A stretch of 64,000 bases of DNA from Posidonia oceanica (lineage: Eukaryota; Streptophyta; Magnoliopsida; Alismatales; Posidoniaceae): contig JAZBRS010000011.1 in NCBI GenBank assembly GCA_037176725.1, forward strand, positions 6,324,001-6,388,000, given 5' to 3'. Shown here piece after piece: positions 22,701-34,889 of the stretch. A program made the position numbers and the translations under genes. The notes below the pieces were generated by a model that was not told the DNA's origin, searched no databases, and saw nothing but the letters and a program-made list of their open reading frames with translations. How positions within the stretch are numbered: the stretch's first letter is position 1; each line of letters begins with the position of its first letter.

Positions 22701-24212
22701 AGGAAGGATAAAAAATAAAATAGATAAAAATAAAATAAAAATAGAAAATGTTTTTAGAATGGTTGTGTTTTAAGTTAAGACTTTGATTAAGTTTTTTAAT
22801 GATTGTTTTTTGTTAATTAATTAGGTTTAGAGAGATTTTAGTTTTGATTAGGGTTTTTAGGGTTTTCTTTGTTTTGTTTTGTGTTTGATTTTGATTAAAT
22901 GTTTGTTAAGTCTTTTAAGTTGTTTTTTAATTATGTTTTTCTTGTTAAGTACTTGGGATGTTAATTAGGATTTTTAAAGTTTGTTTTTAAATTAATTAGA
23001 GTGAGTTTTAGATTTTTGATTTTAGTCTTAAGTCTTTTTTGATTTGTTCTTGATTTTTGTTCATTAAGTTCTCTTAATATATTTTTTAACTAAGTTTTCT
23101 TGTTACGTTTTTAGTTAAGTGTTTTTAAATTCTGATTGTTTGTTTTTATTTTTAATTAAGTTTTTGAATTGTTCTTTTTAGATTTGTTAAGTTAGGTTTC
23201 TCTTTTTCTTAATTAGCCCTTGCATTTCTTAAGTGTTTTTTTTCTTTTAGGATTTGTTTTCTTGGTTGTTTCTAATAGGATTTTACTCTTACCTGTTTTG
23301 ATTACATTTTGGTTTTTTCCTTGATTTTACAGCATTTTCTTTTTGTTTGTTTTGCATTTTTTAGCTTGCATTCTTGTTTTTTTTGGCTTTAGTTAGATTT
23401 AGTTAGGTTTAGGTATTTAATTGTTTGTTTAATGTTTTTAATTATTTTTCTTAGGGTTTTAGTTTGCTTTCCTTCTGTTTTAGTGTTTTTGAAAGTTTTT
23501 AAGGGTTTTTTAAGGATTTAGTAAGAGAAAGGAAAAGGAAATTGAAAGGAAGAAGAAAAGGAAGAAATGGAGGAATAAATAGGAAAGAGAGGAGTTGAAA
23601 GAAAATAATTTTTTGAAAGTCAAGGAAATTGTTAAAAATAAGATAAAAATAGGAATAAGATTGAGAAGAGATAGGAGCACAAGGGGGCCCATAGCCAGGC
23701 AAGAAAAAGGGAGAGAAGGGGGTGAAAAGAAGGAGGATAATCAGGAGAGAGAGAGGAGAGAGAAAAGAATAATCTAGGAGAGAGAAAATGATAATTTGGG
23801 TAAAAGGAGGGTTTAGAGGTTTTGAAAAGGGATGAATTTTGGGGAATGTGTAGCCTAGGCTCTCTAGTGTTGGTCCTAGGGTTTTGGTTTGTTTTTGAGA
23901 AAGTTTTGTAAGGGTTTTGAGGTGTAGAAAAAGGGTAGTTTTACCTAGGTTTTCTAGGGTTTTTGGAAGTGGTTTTGGGTTGAGAATTTCTAGATGTTTG
24001 GGTAGGTTTGCTAAGTTGGGAATGGTGAGTTTTCTTATGATTTTTGGGTAAGTTTTGGGTTAGAGAAAGGGGTGTAATCTTAGGTCAAGTTTAGGCTTGT
24101 TTTGGAGAGAAGGATGAAAGGGAATGTGTAGGTTTGACCTAGGTTTGGATCTAGAAATCACCAGAAGATTCCAATTGATTCAAGCCTGTCAAAATGGGGT
24201 GTCAACAGATGG

Positions 24213-25430
24213 TCTCCACGGTTCACACCAGGGATTCAATCCACTTGTACCCCCATTTGGGTGGAATTCCCCTGTTTGAGGGCACACTTTCACTCCCCTA
24301 GTGCATTACAGTCCATTGCTGGCTTGGTGGGCAAATTCCTTTGTGCTGATAAAGCTGCTACAGAGTTTACTCGTCTGGGGGTTACAAGGGTTTGTGTGGA
24401 AGTTGATCTCTCTAAGCCCATTCCCAAGAATGTTTGGGTAATGAATGGTGGGGAAATGGTATCTCAGAAGGTGGTTATTCCAAAGGGTTCCATTCCTCCT
24501 TTCTGTTCAATGTGTGCAAGTGTGGGTCACCTAATTGCAGATTGTCCTAAGGGGAAAGTTAAATCAAGGCCTGATTCTGGTTCTGAGACAACAAGAGATT
24601 GGGTGTCTCGTTCCTTCAAAGGGAAAGCTGTGGTTGGGACTCCGAGAAAGGTGGGGGAGGATGGTATTCAGAAGAAGAAGTTCAAGAAGCAAGGGGGTCC
24701 TAAAGTGGACAAGAGGGTCCATTTTGAGGCCTGTGTGCTGAATAAGGAGGCAGCTCTAACTCCATATCAAGTTGCAGGTGATGAGGGTATTGATCAAGGA
24801 GGGATGGATATCAATCAAATTGATGTTTCAGGTCCATTGGGGGGGAGACTTCCTGCTGGAGATTCTCTGGGTTTTGGCTTGGAGGTGGAGTTGCTCACAA
24901 TGGGGGCTGCTGCTGGTACAGTTGAAGACACAAAATTGAGACAGGCTGGGGGTTCTACTGCTGCTGGGGCTCAACTCATTAAAGCCATTCACTCGTCTGC
25001 CTTAAAGAGAGTGAAACAGGAGGTTGTTGCAGGTGGTACTTCAGGTGGTGGAGGGCCTGCTGTTCTCAAGGCTTTACATAAAGATTTGAAGGATGCTGAT
25101 TATGGATCAGATGAGATTAAGGATGCTCTTGATTCTACGGAATTGAGGGCTCTAATGGAAAGGGATCCTCTTAATGTTCGTGAGGAAACTGATGGGTCAG
25201 AAGACACAATGGATGAGGTGGATCAAGAGATAAGTGAGGAGGCGCATAGTGTTGATGCTGTGTACTATGACATGGATTATCCTAAGGTAGGCAAATATAG
25301 AAAGAAGCATAAGCGTAAAGATTATTCTGCTATGGTTCCCCTGGGAGGTCCGTGTAGATCTGGTCATCTTAGGGTCTGTAAACAAAGCAAGCTTCCGTCC
25401 TTTATGGATCTGGATTATGAGTCTGCTTGA
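24213..25430 (+). pseudogene. LINE ORF1, C-terminal part: end of DUF4283 and CCHC zinc knuckle
   Basis: The frame continues that of 17870-18347 with no base lost. It opens SPRFTPGIQS and stays open to the TGA at 25428-25430, 405 codons. The first 75 residues are the rest of a DUF4283-like domain (SIAGLVGKFLCADKAATEF, then VCVEVDLSKPIPKNVWV). A zinc knuckle of the form CX2CX4HX4C follows (FCSMCASVGHLIADC). The remaining 300 residues are hydrophilic and low in complexity, with basic clusters and an acidic stretch, as is usual for plant LINE ORF1. The family acts as a nucleic-acid-binding partner in retrotransposition. A GTG lies at 24261, but I do not think translation starts there. The long intact frame suggests that the element was young when LTR H landed. 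Confidence 0.85.
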
Positions 25431-28400
25431 TGCTTTTGTTAGCTCTTTTGTTGTTACTGTCTTTCAGAGACTATTGAGTGTTTGTGTCCTCAATGAGTCT
25501 TGCTGTATTCTTTCTTGTCTTCAATAAAGATTATGCTTAATAAAAAAAAAAACCCTAAAACCTAAAACTTCAAAACCCTAAACTCAAAACTTACCAAAAC
25601 CCATTCCATTCCCCATTTCCAAAACAAACCTAAAACCTAAGTCCAAGCCCAAAGCCCCTTCCCTTTTCTATTTCTTTTTCCTTCTCCTTCCTTCTTCTTC
25701 TTTTTTATTTCTCTTCTTTTCTTCTTTTCAAGCCCAACACCTCCTCATTTTATTTCTTTTTTCTTCTTCTCATGCCCACTCCCATTTCAGCCCAACTCTT
25801 CTCCCATTCTTCTTTTTCTTTTTCCTTTTTTTCCTTATATCTCCAAGCCCAACCCTTTCTTTCTCCTTTCTTTTCTTCCTCCTCTTTATTTTCCTTCTTC
25901 TTCTCCTTCTCCCTTTTTCCCCAGTTTCCTTTCATTTTTCTTTCTACAAGACCACCAAAATAGCCCCCTTCCTTTTTATTTTTTTCTCATCTCTTCACCA
26001 ATCAAGCCCACCATCGATCCAGCCCCCCCCTTTCCTTTTTATTTTTATTTTTTTCTTTCCCCCCAACCAAGCCTAGCCTGTGGCCTTCTCTTCCCTTTTT
26101 TTATTTTCTTTTTTTCCTTCTCACCAGGCCCAGCCCGCAACCGCATCTCCTTCCATCTCATTTTCTTTTTTTTCATCCTCTTCTTCTCCTCTGCAACTGC
26201 TGCAAATGGCTACTTCCCCCTGTGTTTTCCCTCCCTTTTCAAATCCCTGACAGCCTCCTAAACCGCCGCATCTTCGCAGCACTCCTCCTCTGCACCCACC
26301 GCCCACACTTCCCTCTCACAGCCACGGCCTCTAGGCCTGCCACAGGTGGCACAACCCTCCTGCCACCTTCCTTTGGCCTCTACACACTCCTCCTCACTCA
26401 AGTGCTTGGCCATCCAAAAGAACAAAACCAACCCAGTCACTCAATCATGAGGCCCCGACACAACACAATTGGGGGGTGCAACACATTGAATCCAAATAAC
26501 ACACAGCAGCACCCACATTATCACACAGAGCTTCTTCTTCACCCTGAGCTCAGCATAGACCAACAACCCAATTCACAGAGCACCCAACACTTGGCCACCC
26601 ACAGGGCAAACACAATTCAGATAGCCCTAGGCCACGACACACAGAGCCTTCCATTTCCCTCCTCACTGCACCAAACACCACCATAGACACACTCACTCAC
26701 AGAAGAGAGAAGACTAGAGAAAAGAGAGGGAAAACGGGAGAGAATCAACCCAGAAACACCCAGAAGACTCACACCCTCACACCCAGAAACCCAACTCCTC
26801 CTTGTACATTTTCCAAAGCAAGAAACCACCTAAAAACCACCCCGAACACCCGTTTCCTCCCTCACACTTCACAGAGCCCTTCCACCTGAGAATCCACTCC
26901 ACACAGCCTTCACCAACCTCCTAGAACCCCCCACAACACTCCTAGAGCCACCACCATCTTAGGCCACCTCCCTTTTTACCCCCAAACGCCCCACAGCCCT
27001 TACAATCTACCACAAACACCTACACCCAAAATCTGCTCGAAAACTTCAAAACAAGCCACCTCGCTCCAGAACGACCATAGCCTCAATCCGAGTCCTCTAC
27101 CACACTCACCGAGCCTCCATGCAGCCGTTAGAGCTCCCCCTTTGGCCCGGAGAGCCGTAGAACTCCCTGGTGACCCAGCACCACAGTGCAGCACCCACCA
27201 ACATCCAAATCTCCCCTTAAGCAGCCAAAGCCACTTTTGGCTTGTCCCTGAGCTCCAGAGGAACTCTAGCAGCCCCTCCGCACTGCCGCACGCCGCCAAG
27301 GACACCTGCAGTGTCGCTGCAACCTCCGCCGGCCACGCTGCTACCCACTGAGGTCGATGGACTCCTCCGACCATCTCCGCAGGTAATGGAACCCATTTTT
27401 GAACTCCCCGCATTCCATTCATGCTTCCCAGTTGGTTACTTTTGGGTTTTGGGCTCTGATTTGCTTTTCGAGCTCCGCCGCCATCACCTTCTTCTTCGGT
27501 GAGGTCCGCCACTGCCGCTGCTCGTCGCACGCACCGGACCGCCGCACCACCTCCAGGCCGCCTTTAGATCCTCTCCGGAACTCCAGTAGCCCCTCCACGC
27601 TGCTAGCCGCCTGCCGGAGCCGTCGCATCTTAGCCTCCTCAGCCAGCACAGTGGCTGGAGTCGCGCGGGGAAGAAGATGCCATTGTTCATTTATTTTCTC
27701 ATTTTTAAAAGTATAATATCGTTTAAGGCATGCATTGAAATAAATTCTGTTAGTTCATTTTTATTACATTCAGGTCCAGTTCTAGTTTAAAGTTCATTTA
27801 ATTTTTGAATTAAACTTTATTGCATTGCATTTAACTTCTGTTATTTCCTTTTATTACATCTCAGTCCTTCTACAGTTCAGATCTTTTAATGTCATTTAGT
27901 TTTAATCCTATTACTTATTTTTATTACATTCAAGTCCTGCAGTTGTTGAAAATCATTTAATTGCTTGTTTTTATCTTATTGCATTACTCTTAACTCCTGT
28001 TATTTACTTAATTTACATATCAGTCCTCCTTCAGTTGTTAAAAATCATTTAAATCGCATGTTTTCTTATTACATTGCATTTAAGCCCTCTGTTTAATTTT
28101 ATTTACACTTTAGTCCTCCTGCAGTTGATTCAAATCATTTAATTTGCATATTTGCTATATTGCATTGCATTTTTCATCCTGTGTTTTAATTTTATTGCAT
28201 TTTAGTCCAGTGCATGCATTCACAGCATTTATTTTTGCATTTTTACCTTATCACATTGCATTTTAGACCCTGTCTTTTATTTTATTTGCATCTGAGTCCT
28301 ACATTTGGTTTGAAAATCATTTAAATGGATTTAAAATCATACTGCATTGCAATAAAATACTGCATGTTTTCAAAATTGCATTTTAGTCCAACCACAGTTC

Positions 28401-29251
28401 ATGCATTTCATTTAAATTAGCATTTAAACTATATTGCATTAATAAAAAGCCCAGAAGCATGTTTTAATTGCATTTTAGTCCTCAGTTCAATCATTCATCA
28501 TTTAAATCATGTTTTAAACCTTATTGCATTGCTAAAAAAATCCAAAAAACATGTTTATTTGCTTATCAGTCCTTTAGTGGTTTAAAACTCATTTAATCTG
28601 CATTTAAAACCTTATTGCATTGCATAAAAAAGCTAGAAAAACATAATAATTGCATGTCAATCCCTGTCTTCAGTTTTTTTTGCATGTTTGCATGCCTTCT
28701 TTGCATTGCATTTAGGTCCTGCAAGTTTTCAAAACTGCATTTAGGTCCTTTTCTTGCATTTTTGCATACACACCTTCCATTTAGCCTTGCATTCCCCCAT
28801 GCATTGCTGCATTAGCATTCATGCATGCATTAGACCTGTTTCACGTATAATTAGGGACATTTTGCATACAGGACCCTGCAGTTTTTCCAAATTACACTTA
28901 GGTCCCTGCATTGCATTTTTGCATGCATTTGCATTCCCATGTCATCAATCATTGCATCTTTGCATCCATTCAAGCATCCTCAGCACTTTTGCATGCATAC
29001 ATCCTGCATTGCACACACTTAGGGACCATTTGCACTTAGGCCCTTACCTTTTCTGGCCCTTGAGCCTTCTGACTTGAAACCTGAATAACTTTTGATCGGA
29101 CCGTTGGATTTCCACGATCTAGCTGTCCAGCTCTTCATGGTTGGATGATCTTCCATTCCAACCAAAGTTATCTCAGATCAGGCCTCAGATTCTCAAGATA
29201 AGTCCATCTGAATCACAACACATCATTCATTTGCATTGCATGCATTGTTTT

Positions 29252-29515
29252 GCGTGCTCGCATCTGTTTTTGCTCGTTTTCGCACTGTTTTGCGTGCCTG
29301 CTATCGCTTTTGCACCATTTTGCATTCCAGCATCTGTTTTTGCACCATTTTGCATGACAGCATCTGTTTTCGCCTGTTTTCTCACCGTTTGCATGCCCAC
29401 TTTCCTTTTCGCCTGTTTTCGCACCGTTTTACGTGCCAGCTCTCATTTTCCTTCTCCTTTGCACCGTTTTGCGTGCCTGCTTTCGTTTGTCGCACTGTTT
29501 TGCATGTTTGCTCCT
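29252..29515 (+). repeat. Hairpin minisatellite of LTR D
   Basis: About eight degenerate units contain CACCATTTTGCATGCCAG or a variant. They are more diverged than in LTR C. Confidence 0.8.
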
Positions 29516-29775
29516 ATTTTCCTTTGCATGTTGCTTCGCATTGCATGGTTTTTCTGCCGTTTTGTTTTATCGCCTGCATTTGCATTAGAGCAGTGATGCT
29601 TACTGCTTGGAGTTCTCACGGACCAGGGTTCGCCCGGTTCGAAACACAGACAGCGCTGCTGAGCACTTAGATTGCATGTTTAATTCCTTGCACGCATTCC
29701 ATCACTTAGAGCACCCATTTGAGCATCTAATTAGGCATTCATGGCACTTAGCCATTGAAAGTATGCATTTCCCTG

Positions 29776-29862
29776 CGTATGCGAGCGTAAGCCTAGAAAG
29801 ACCGATTCTCGGGGTGTGTCGGGGGTGCCTAACACCTCCCCGCACGTAACAGGAGTCCTTGC
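29776..29862 (+). promoter_or_regulatory. Conserved LTR leader block (copy in D)
   Basis: This is the same block as at 4649-4742, with a few changes near TCGGGGTGTGTCGGGGG. The GGTG/CACC stem around CCTAA is kept. Confidence 0.6.
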
Positions 29863-30319
29863 CCTTTCTCATGGCCCGTAATGACCATATTGCCCCCATC
29901 CTAGGCACGAGTCACATCATTTGCATCTCATTGCATATCATTTCATTTGCATTGCATTGCATTGCACCCTTCGCTTGGTTTTGCGTGTTTATTCAGGCAT
30001 TTCCCTGATTTTCCTTGTCTCCCGACTTAATAGACACAGTGGTGACTCTGATTTGTCTTATCTTTCCTTTTTTCCCTTTTTTCAATGTTTTTTGAGTCAA
30101 GTCTTCCTTCTCGGATACACCCACTAATAGTGAACCTGATTCTGATCGGTGTACACGAGCTTTGGCAACGTGCATGGACGATCCGAACACCGGGATTACT
30201 ACACTAGTACTGACTCTACTAGGGGACACATGCAAAGTACATGATGGCATGTAATTAGATGCTGTGATATGCAACAGAATGCTATGAAATAATGCAACAT
30301 TACGCTATGCGATGATGGT

Positions 30320-30800
30320 GGTGTGATAGGTTGATGGAGCTATCACCGGATAATAACGGACTCATCACCGGATAGTTAGGGATTATCAGCCCGATGAGAC
30401 GATACCAAAGGGCAACAAAGATGCCCCTGGTATCGAGGGTGATGACAGGCCAACGAGTCTATCAGGCAAGATAGGTGATGACAAGTTGGATGACTTGTAA
30501 CCACAGATGCAAATGCAATAGGAATACCACACCCGAAGGTGCGGTAGAGGTTCGTGGATGCTCCCATGACAGTTAGGGGTGTCATCCCGAATGCAGATGA
30601 CAATGTGATACCATAGGGCAGCAATAAAGATGCCCCTGCTATTAGACGGAAGATACCAGGGGACAGCCGAAGCGCCCTTGGCATCGAGATGCAGTGTGGA
30701 GACAAAACTAACATGCTTGCCAACCGAGTAGTTAAGGGTACTAGCCCGTGTACACATTTTTTCGAGTGTCAACCGAGCAGTTAGGGCTGCTAGCCTGATG
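30320..30800 (-). repeat. Hairpin modules and AGTTAGGG motifs in element B
   Basis: Two strong inverted repeats have arms GATACCA..GGGC and TGCCCCTGGTATC (30401-30434 and 30607-30642). A second type, arms ACCAGGGG and CCCTTGGCATC, follows at 30650-30686. Between and after them is a recurring phrase of the form CCGAGCAGTTAGGG-CTAGCCCG. The same modules occur in A and E. They lie downstream of gag in element sense. Confidence 0.7.
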
Positions 30801-32646
30801 GAGATGGGTGGATGTAAGGGAGCTGCGAGAAATGCAAGGACGGATGCAAGGAATGTAAGGAAAGTGTGATGAATGTGAATGGAAAAGCAAGGATGCAAGA
30901 TGGAAAGCGGGGACCTATCGTGGTGGGTGTGCAATGGTCTCAAAGTGGGCATGTGAAGTAACGCCATAGAGTGGCAAACAATGAACATACCGGTCATCAC
31001 AAACCACCCAACGTGGTGGACGGCCAAAACTTGAAAAGCATGGAGCCTCTGAGCGAGGGTCATGCAAAAAGTGCTCATCCTTGACTCTGGTTTTCAAAAA
31101 CTGGGGAAAAGGGAAGATAGATTATTATGCTTATTATGTTTTTTGTGGCTTTAGATTCAAAGCAACTGTTTGGCGAGAGGACGCGTCTACACTTCTTGAT
31201 TCAGGAGTTCTTGATCCTCAAGCAACACCATGTCGTGCTGTGGTTGGTGGCTCTCATTCTCACTCTTAGTTCGAGATGAGGCCTCAGCTTTACAGTGTAT
31301 AGCCTTTGGCTGCATGCAGGTAGCAGAAGCGTCGGGTGTAGCTCGTAGCCTCCGTCTTAAATCCTCAAGGACCGACTACCGCTTTTGACGCTCTCGGATT
31401 ATATTTCTTTTCCCCTCACGAGTGACTGGAGTTGCATCTAGCCTGCCATGGAGGTAGAGTTGTTGCTTGCACGAGTGATTGGAGAGTGCTGCAGCGCTCG
31501 GAGAGTGGGGCCAGGTTCTCCTGATGATGTTTCTCGTGCAGTTGGCAATGTGGTGCTTGGAGTTGGAGGTTGTGGTGGCTTTGATGTTTGTCCGAGTCAC
31601 TCCTCTCATGGGCATCTTCTTTCTTCAATTTCTTTCTTCATTTTTCTTTTATGCCCAGATGCATATCATGCCATTTCTTTTCTTTTTGCTCACAAGATCT
31701 CAATTCTTTTGGATATGCATTTCTTCGTCCTCTTGAGGTAACGGTCCCTGATGAGGCATTAAGAGTTTGGCTATTCGGCATACACCTTCAGCCTCTACCG
31801 TGTGTACAGGCAGCCTTTGGCTATGCTCTGCTCTGCTTTGGTCCTCTCCATGTCTGGTGGACTCTCTTGATTGGATTGATCTCACTTTTGAAGTTTCACA
31901 CTCAGTGAGATTCTCTGATCTGCTCTAAGTCTCACATTGTGGCCACATGCAATGAGATGGCGCTGCTCGGGTGAGTACCGCCTGAGACAATTGATGCTTA
32001 ATATCCTCTCGGTGCTGCTCGTTGTCCAAAGCCGGGTCTTGGGATTATACAAGTTTTTATGTGTTTTGTGGGTTTTACACATGTTTTTGGGTTTTTCATT
32101 GGTTTTGTATTTTTTATGATCTTTGCTTTATGGAAACATAAAATCAAAACTGGCAGAAAGGGAGAAACAAGTTTTCTTTTTTTTTGCATATTTGATTATT
32201 TTGGTGTTTTTGTGTTTTCCAGGATGTAGGGAATGAAATGCGCATGCAGGAAATGAAAATGCATGTTTTTGGGTTTTGATGGATTTTATAATTTTTATGG
32301 TTTTCTGATAAGGCGAGAAAATGCAAAGTAAAACGAAAAAGAAAACCGAATAAGGCAAGAAAGAAAAGGAAAGGGTAAGAGGGACTTACTTGTCGCAACC
32401 TCAGGATGGAGGTACAGGGTCTGCTCCTACGCTGCTGGTGCTGTCGGTGGGGTCCGCTGGGATGATCGGCGACGCTGTAGGGTCCGCTGATGGCAGTGCC
32501 GGGAGCACTGGGGCTGCTGGAGCTGTTGATGGCAACGCTGGGAGCACTGGAGCTACCGGGGTTGAAGGAGATACGGACCTGGATGGTGTTGCGATCGAGT
32601 TTGTTGGTGATGCTGCCGCTGCATCTTCAAGCGTCCCCCAGGCAAG

Positions 32647-34889
32647 CTAGGAAAGGTTAGAAGAGGAGGTTGTGCCAATGGGATTGGAAGGATCCACCGG
32701 GGTGGAGTTGGTCTCAAAAAGGACCAGGGTAAGGGAGAAGACCCCTGAGGTTCCAACATCTTTGAAGCCTGTAGGCTCGGAAGAGGAAGGGTCGGCTACA
32801 CTAGGGTGTGCGAGTGCTGGTCCAGGTGTCGGTGTATGTGCTGCCTCCAACGCGACAACGCTGATAATCTTTCGATCGATCAAGCGCTGAACGGCATCTC
32901 GTAAAGTAAGGCAGTCATCCGTTGAGTGCCCTATGGCCCGATGGAAACTACAGAATTGATTCGTGTTATGCCACCGCAGAGGGGGATTCGGTGACAGACG
33001 AACAGCTGGGAGTCTCAGGAATGACTCAACTTGGGAAAAGATGACACTCAAAGGCTTGGCTAGAGGAGTGTAATCGCATTCAACACAACGAGGTCGTCTT
33101 TGCCCCGGTTGGAGTTCCTGCTGAGATGTTGCGGCATGATGCACCGACTTGATAGTGGCAGTGTGTGCAAGACTATGTGCATAATCTAGCAGAGTAGAGT
33201 CTGGTTGACTCGCTGCATTGGTAGGCTCAGAGGGAGAATCAACGTACGCAACGGCGTGCTGCTCGGGGTAGCCGGGAGCGGAGTCATTGTTGCTGCTGCT
33301 GCTGCAGCGATTGTTGCTGCTGGAGGTGTTGTTGGCCTATCTAGCCATTGCAGAAAGTGCGGGGAAATTCCCAACTCTAATCAACGATGTGTAACTAGTG
33401 ACTGGTTGGATGGATAGTAGGGTCCCAGTCGCTGGCTGCGCCCCCTTGATGAACATCTCGATAGATTCCTCGTCTGAGGGCCTATCTCTAACCTGCACTG
33501 CTAAGGAATGCTAGCGACCGACAAACACCCCGAATGGCTCGTGGGGCCTCTACTAGATGGCGACAAGATACTCTCTCTTGGGGATTAAGTCGAGGTTGAA
33601 GGAATACTACTCGACGAATGCCTGGAAAGATCCTTCCAAGTCTGGATCATGGCCATGTCAAGGGAAGTGAGCCACTTGAGCGCAGGGCCAGTCAGACTCT
33701 TTTGGAACAGGCGGATCAGGAGCCTTTCGTCTGCTTGAAGTTGAGCAAGGTCTCCGTAGTATGCCCTCAAATGCCAGATGGAGCAGCCTCTACCGTTGTA
33801 CTTTTCAAATTCCAGGATGTGGAATTTCGAAAGGAGTGTGGCCTCTGGAAAGTAGCAGAGGTCCCGGAATTGGTAGGACTAGCTGTCTATGCCTTGCACT
33901 TAACGAAGTACTCTTTCTAGATCACCCATCCTGGCAAGGAGGGCATCAGAAATTGCTGCTGGCGATGATTGTGCAGTTGAGGCAAGGAAAACGTATGCCG
34001 TATGGGTCACGCGGAAGCGCTCCTCCGGATCCACCATCACGCCACTTGGTGTCGAGGCATGAGGGCCAGCATACCCGTGCAGGGGTGGAAGGTGTTGTGG
34101 CATGCATGCTGGGGTCTGAACCTGATGTAAAGAGGGTGAATAGATAGTATGCTGTGCTGTGTAAGGTGCAGTGCGTGGAAGTAGCAGCTGTTGCACCGAC
34201 ACAGCCCCAGGCAACAGGCTCTAAGGGTGCTGTGCTCCTGCCAATCCAAGAGACTGGCCACCAAGTGATGGAGTAGCATGTAGTGGATGGTGCTGTGTAA
34301 ATGCAGGAGGCAGATAAGGCACCCGCATCACCGAAGCTGTGAGGAGCTGGGCCGTTGGCAGGGGCGGAAATGCAGTGTGGTGAGCCTACAAAGCTATGGT
34401 GGGCTGCACCGGAACCTCAAGGGTCGGAAAGAAAGAGGGGACCGCAGTCAGATTGAGTGCAAAAGCCATGCCTCGCAACCTCTCGGCCTGAGCCAACAGA
34501 TACTGTGCTTGCAAGGTAGGGGACTTGCCGACCAACAGGTCGGGATGCAAAGGGGTGTTCGCCAAAGGGGGCATGGGAATAGAGGAGCCAAAAGGGGGAG
34601 ACCCTATGACAGAAACAGCCATAAAGGATTGGATTCTTGACATTGGAAGGCCCTGGGAAGGAACGAAAGGCGACGTTCTTGGAGCTTGATTGGTGGTCAC
34701 CGTGGTTGCCTCGGTGACAAGCTCTAGATCGACTTGGGTCTGCCTTTGTTCCAAATAAAGGGGTTGAGAGGTCTCTTGCACCAAAAGAGGTGAAGAGACG
34801 GCAGATGTCAAAGCGAGGGAAGGAGGGACCGAAATCGGGATCTCCTCTGTTGCCGAAGAGGAAGAAGGCTCACCAGTTTGCTAGGCCAT
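32647..34889 (-). pseudogene. Element B gag (Tat-type), broken
   Basis: Gag would form the virus-like particle and package the element RNA. The frame starts ATGGCCTAG at 34889, so codon 3 is a stop. The N-terminal third is rich in P, Q, S and T. The gag core follows (FRDLCYFPEA, then YYGDLAQLQADERLLIRLFQ and GPALKWLTSLDMA). A C-terminal CX2HX4HX4C knuckle (FCSFHRAIGHSTDDC, about 32905-32953) and a stop at about 32647 complete it. The frame is interrupted by nine TAG codons, one TAA and one single-base frameshift near 33625. Two of the TAGs are CAG in the aligned frame of element A. Length and order match A. No protease follows. It is certainly inactive as it stands. Confidence 0.82.

Larger units (their letters stand above)
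18348..24207 (-). mobile_element. Solo LTR H (5860 bp), target duplication GATGG
   Basis: On the minus strand this begins TGTTGACACCCCATTTTGAC (24207 leftward) and ends GGGATTACTACA at 18348. GATGG stands on both sides (18343-18347 and 24208-24212). There is no internal region, so it is a solo LTR. It carries the usual modules in reverse: leader block (18661-18743), hairpin minisatellite (about 18998-19335), candidate intron (19792 down to 19468), GCATTTAGTCC phrases (20090-20900), GC-rich segment (21060-21900), A/G-rich segment (22400-22750) and T-rich segment (22780-23500). Frames of 150-255 codons in the GC-rich part show no domain, and neither strand is convincing as coding. Confidence 0.95.
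17292..25550 (+). mobile_element. ORF1-only LINE (about 2.4 kb), split by solo LTR H
   Basis: This retroposed unit starts around 17292 and ends in AATAAA (about 25522), a short A/T stretch and a run of A (to 25550). It is flanked by AACCCTAAAACCT on both sides (17279-17291 and 25551-25563), a target duplication of about 13 bp. Without LTR H and its duplication it is about 2.39 kb. It contains one L1-type ORF1 and a 3' UTR of about 110 bp, with no endonuclease or reverse transcriptase frame between the ORF1 stop and the poly(A). It is therefore non-autonomous, similar in plan to the half-L1 (HAL1) elements known from mammals. A retroposed host DUF4283 transcript is the alternative. Confidence 0.8.
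16873..30203 (+). mobile_element. LTR D, probably solo, flanked by CTAGT, split by a LINE
   Basis: The LTR starts TGTTGACACCCCATTTTGAC at 16873 and ends CGGGATTACTACA at 30203. CTAGT is present on both sides (16868-16872 and 30204-30208), and the flanks join into continuous element B sequence. The LTR itself is 16873-17291 plus 25551-30203, about 5.1 kb, which is normal for this family. The intervening 8.26 kb is the LINE and the LTR nested in it. No internal region or second LTR is present, so this is a solo LTR left by LTR-LTR recombination. Its copy has lost the candidate intron: the sequence passes from AGATAAGTCC (29198) almost directly to the minisatellite. Confidence 0.9.
25551..30203 (+). 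mobile_element. LTR D, right-hand part after the LINE
   Basis: The CCCTAAA-rich tract resumes after the LINE poly(A). It is followed by pyrimidine-rich DNA (25660-26200), a C/A-rich and GC-rich part (26230-27680), long runs of GCATTTTAGTCC phrases (27720-29060), a short hairpin minisatellite (29252-29515), the leader block (29776-29862), a GTGACTCTGATTTGTC motif (30041) and the end at 30203. No coding gene is supported; the 100-180 codon frames in the GC-rich part show no domain. Confidence 0.88.

Noticed and set aside
24261..25430. Cellular gene for a DUF4283/zinc-knuckle protein starting at 24261
   Set aside because: The frame is continuous with 18347 across the solo LTR, has a target duplication and poly(A), and carries stops upstream. 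The apparent start is an internal GTG.
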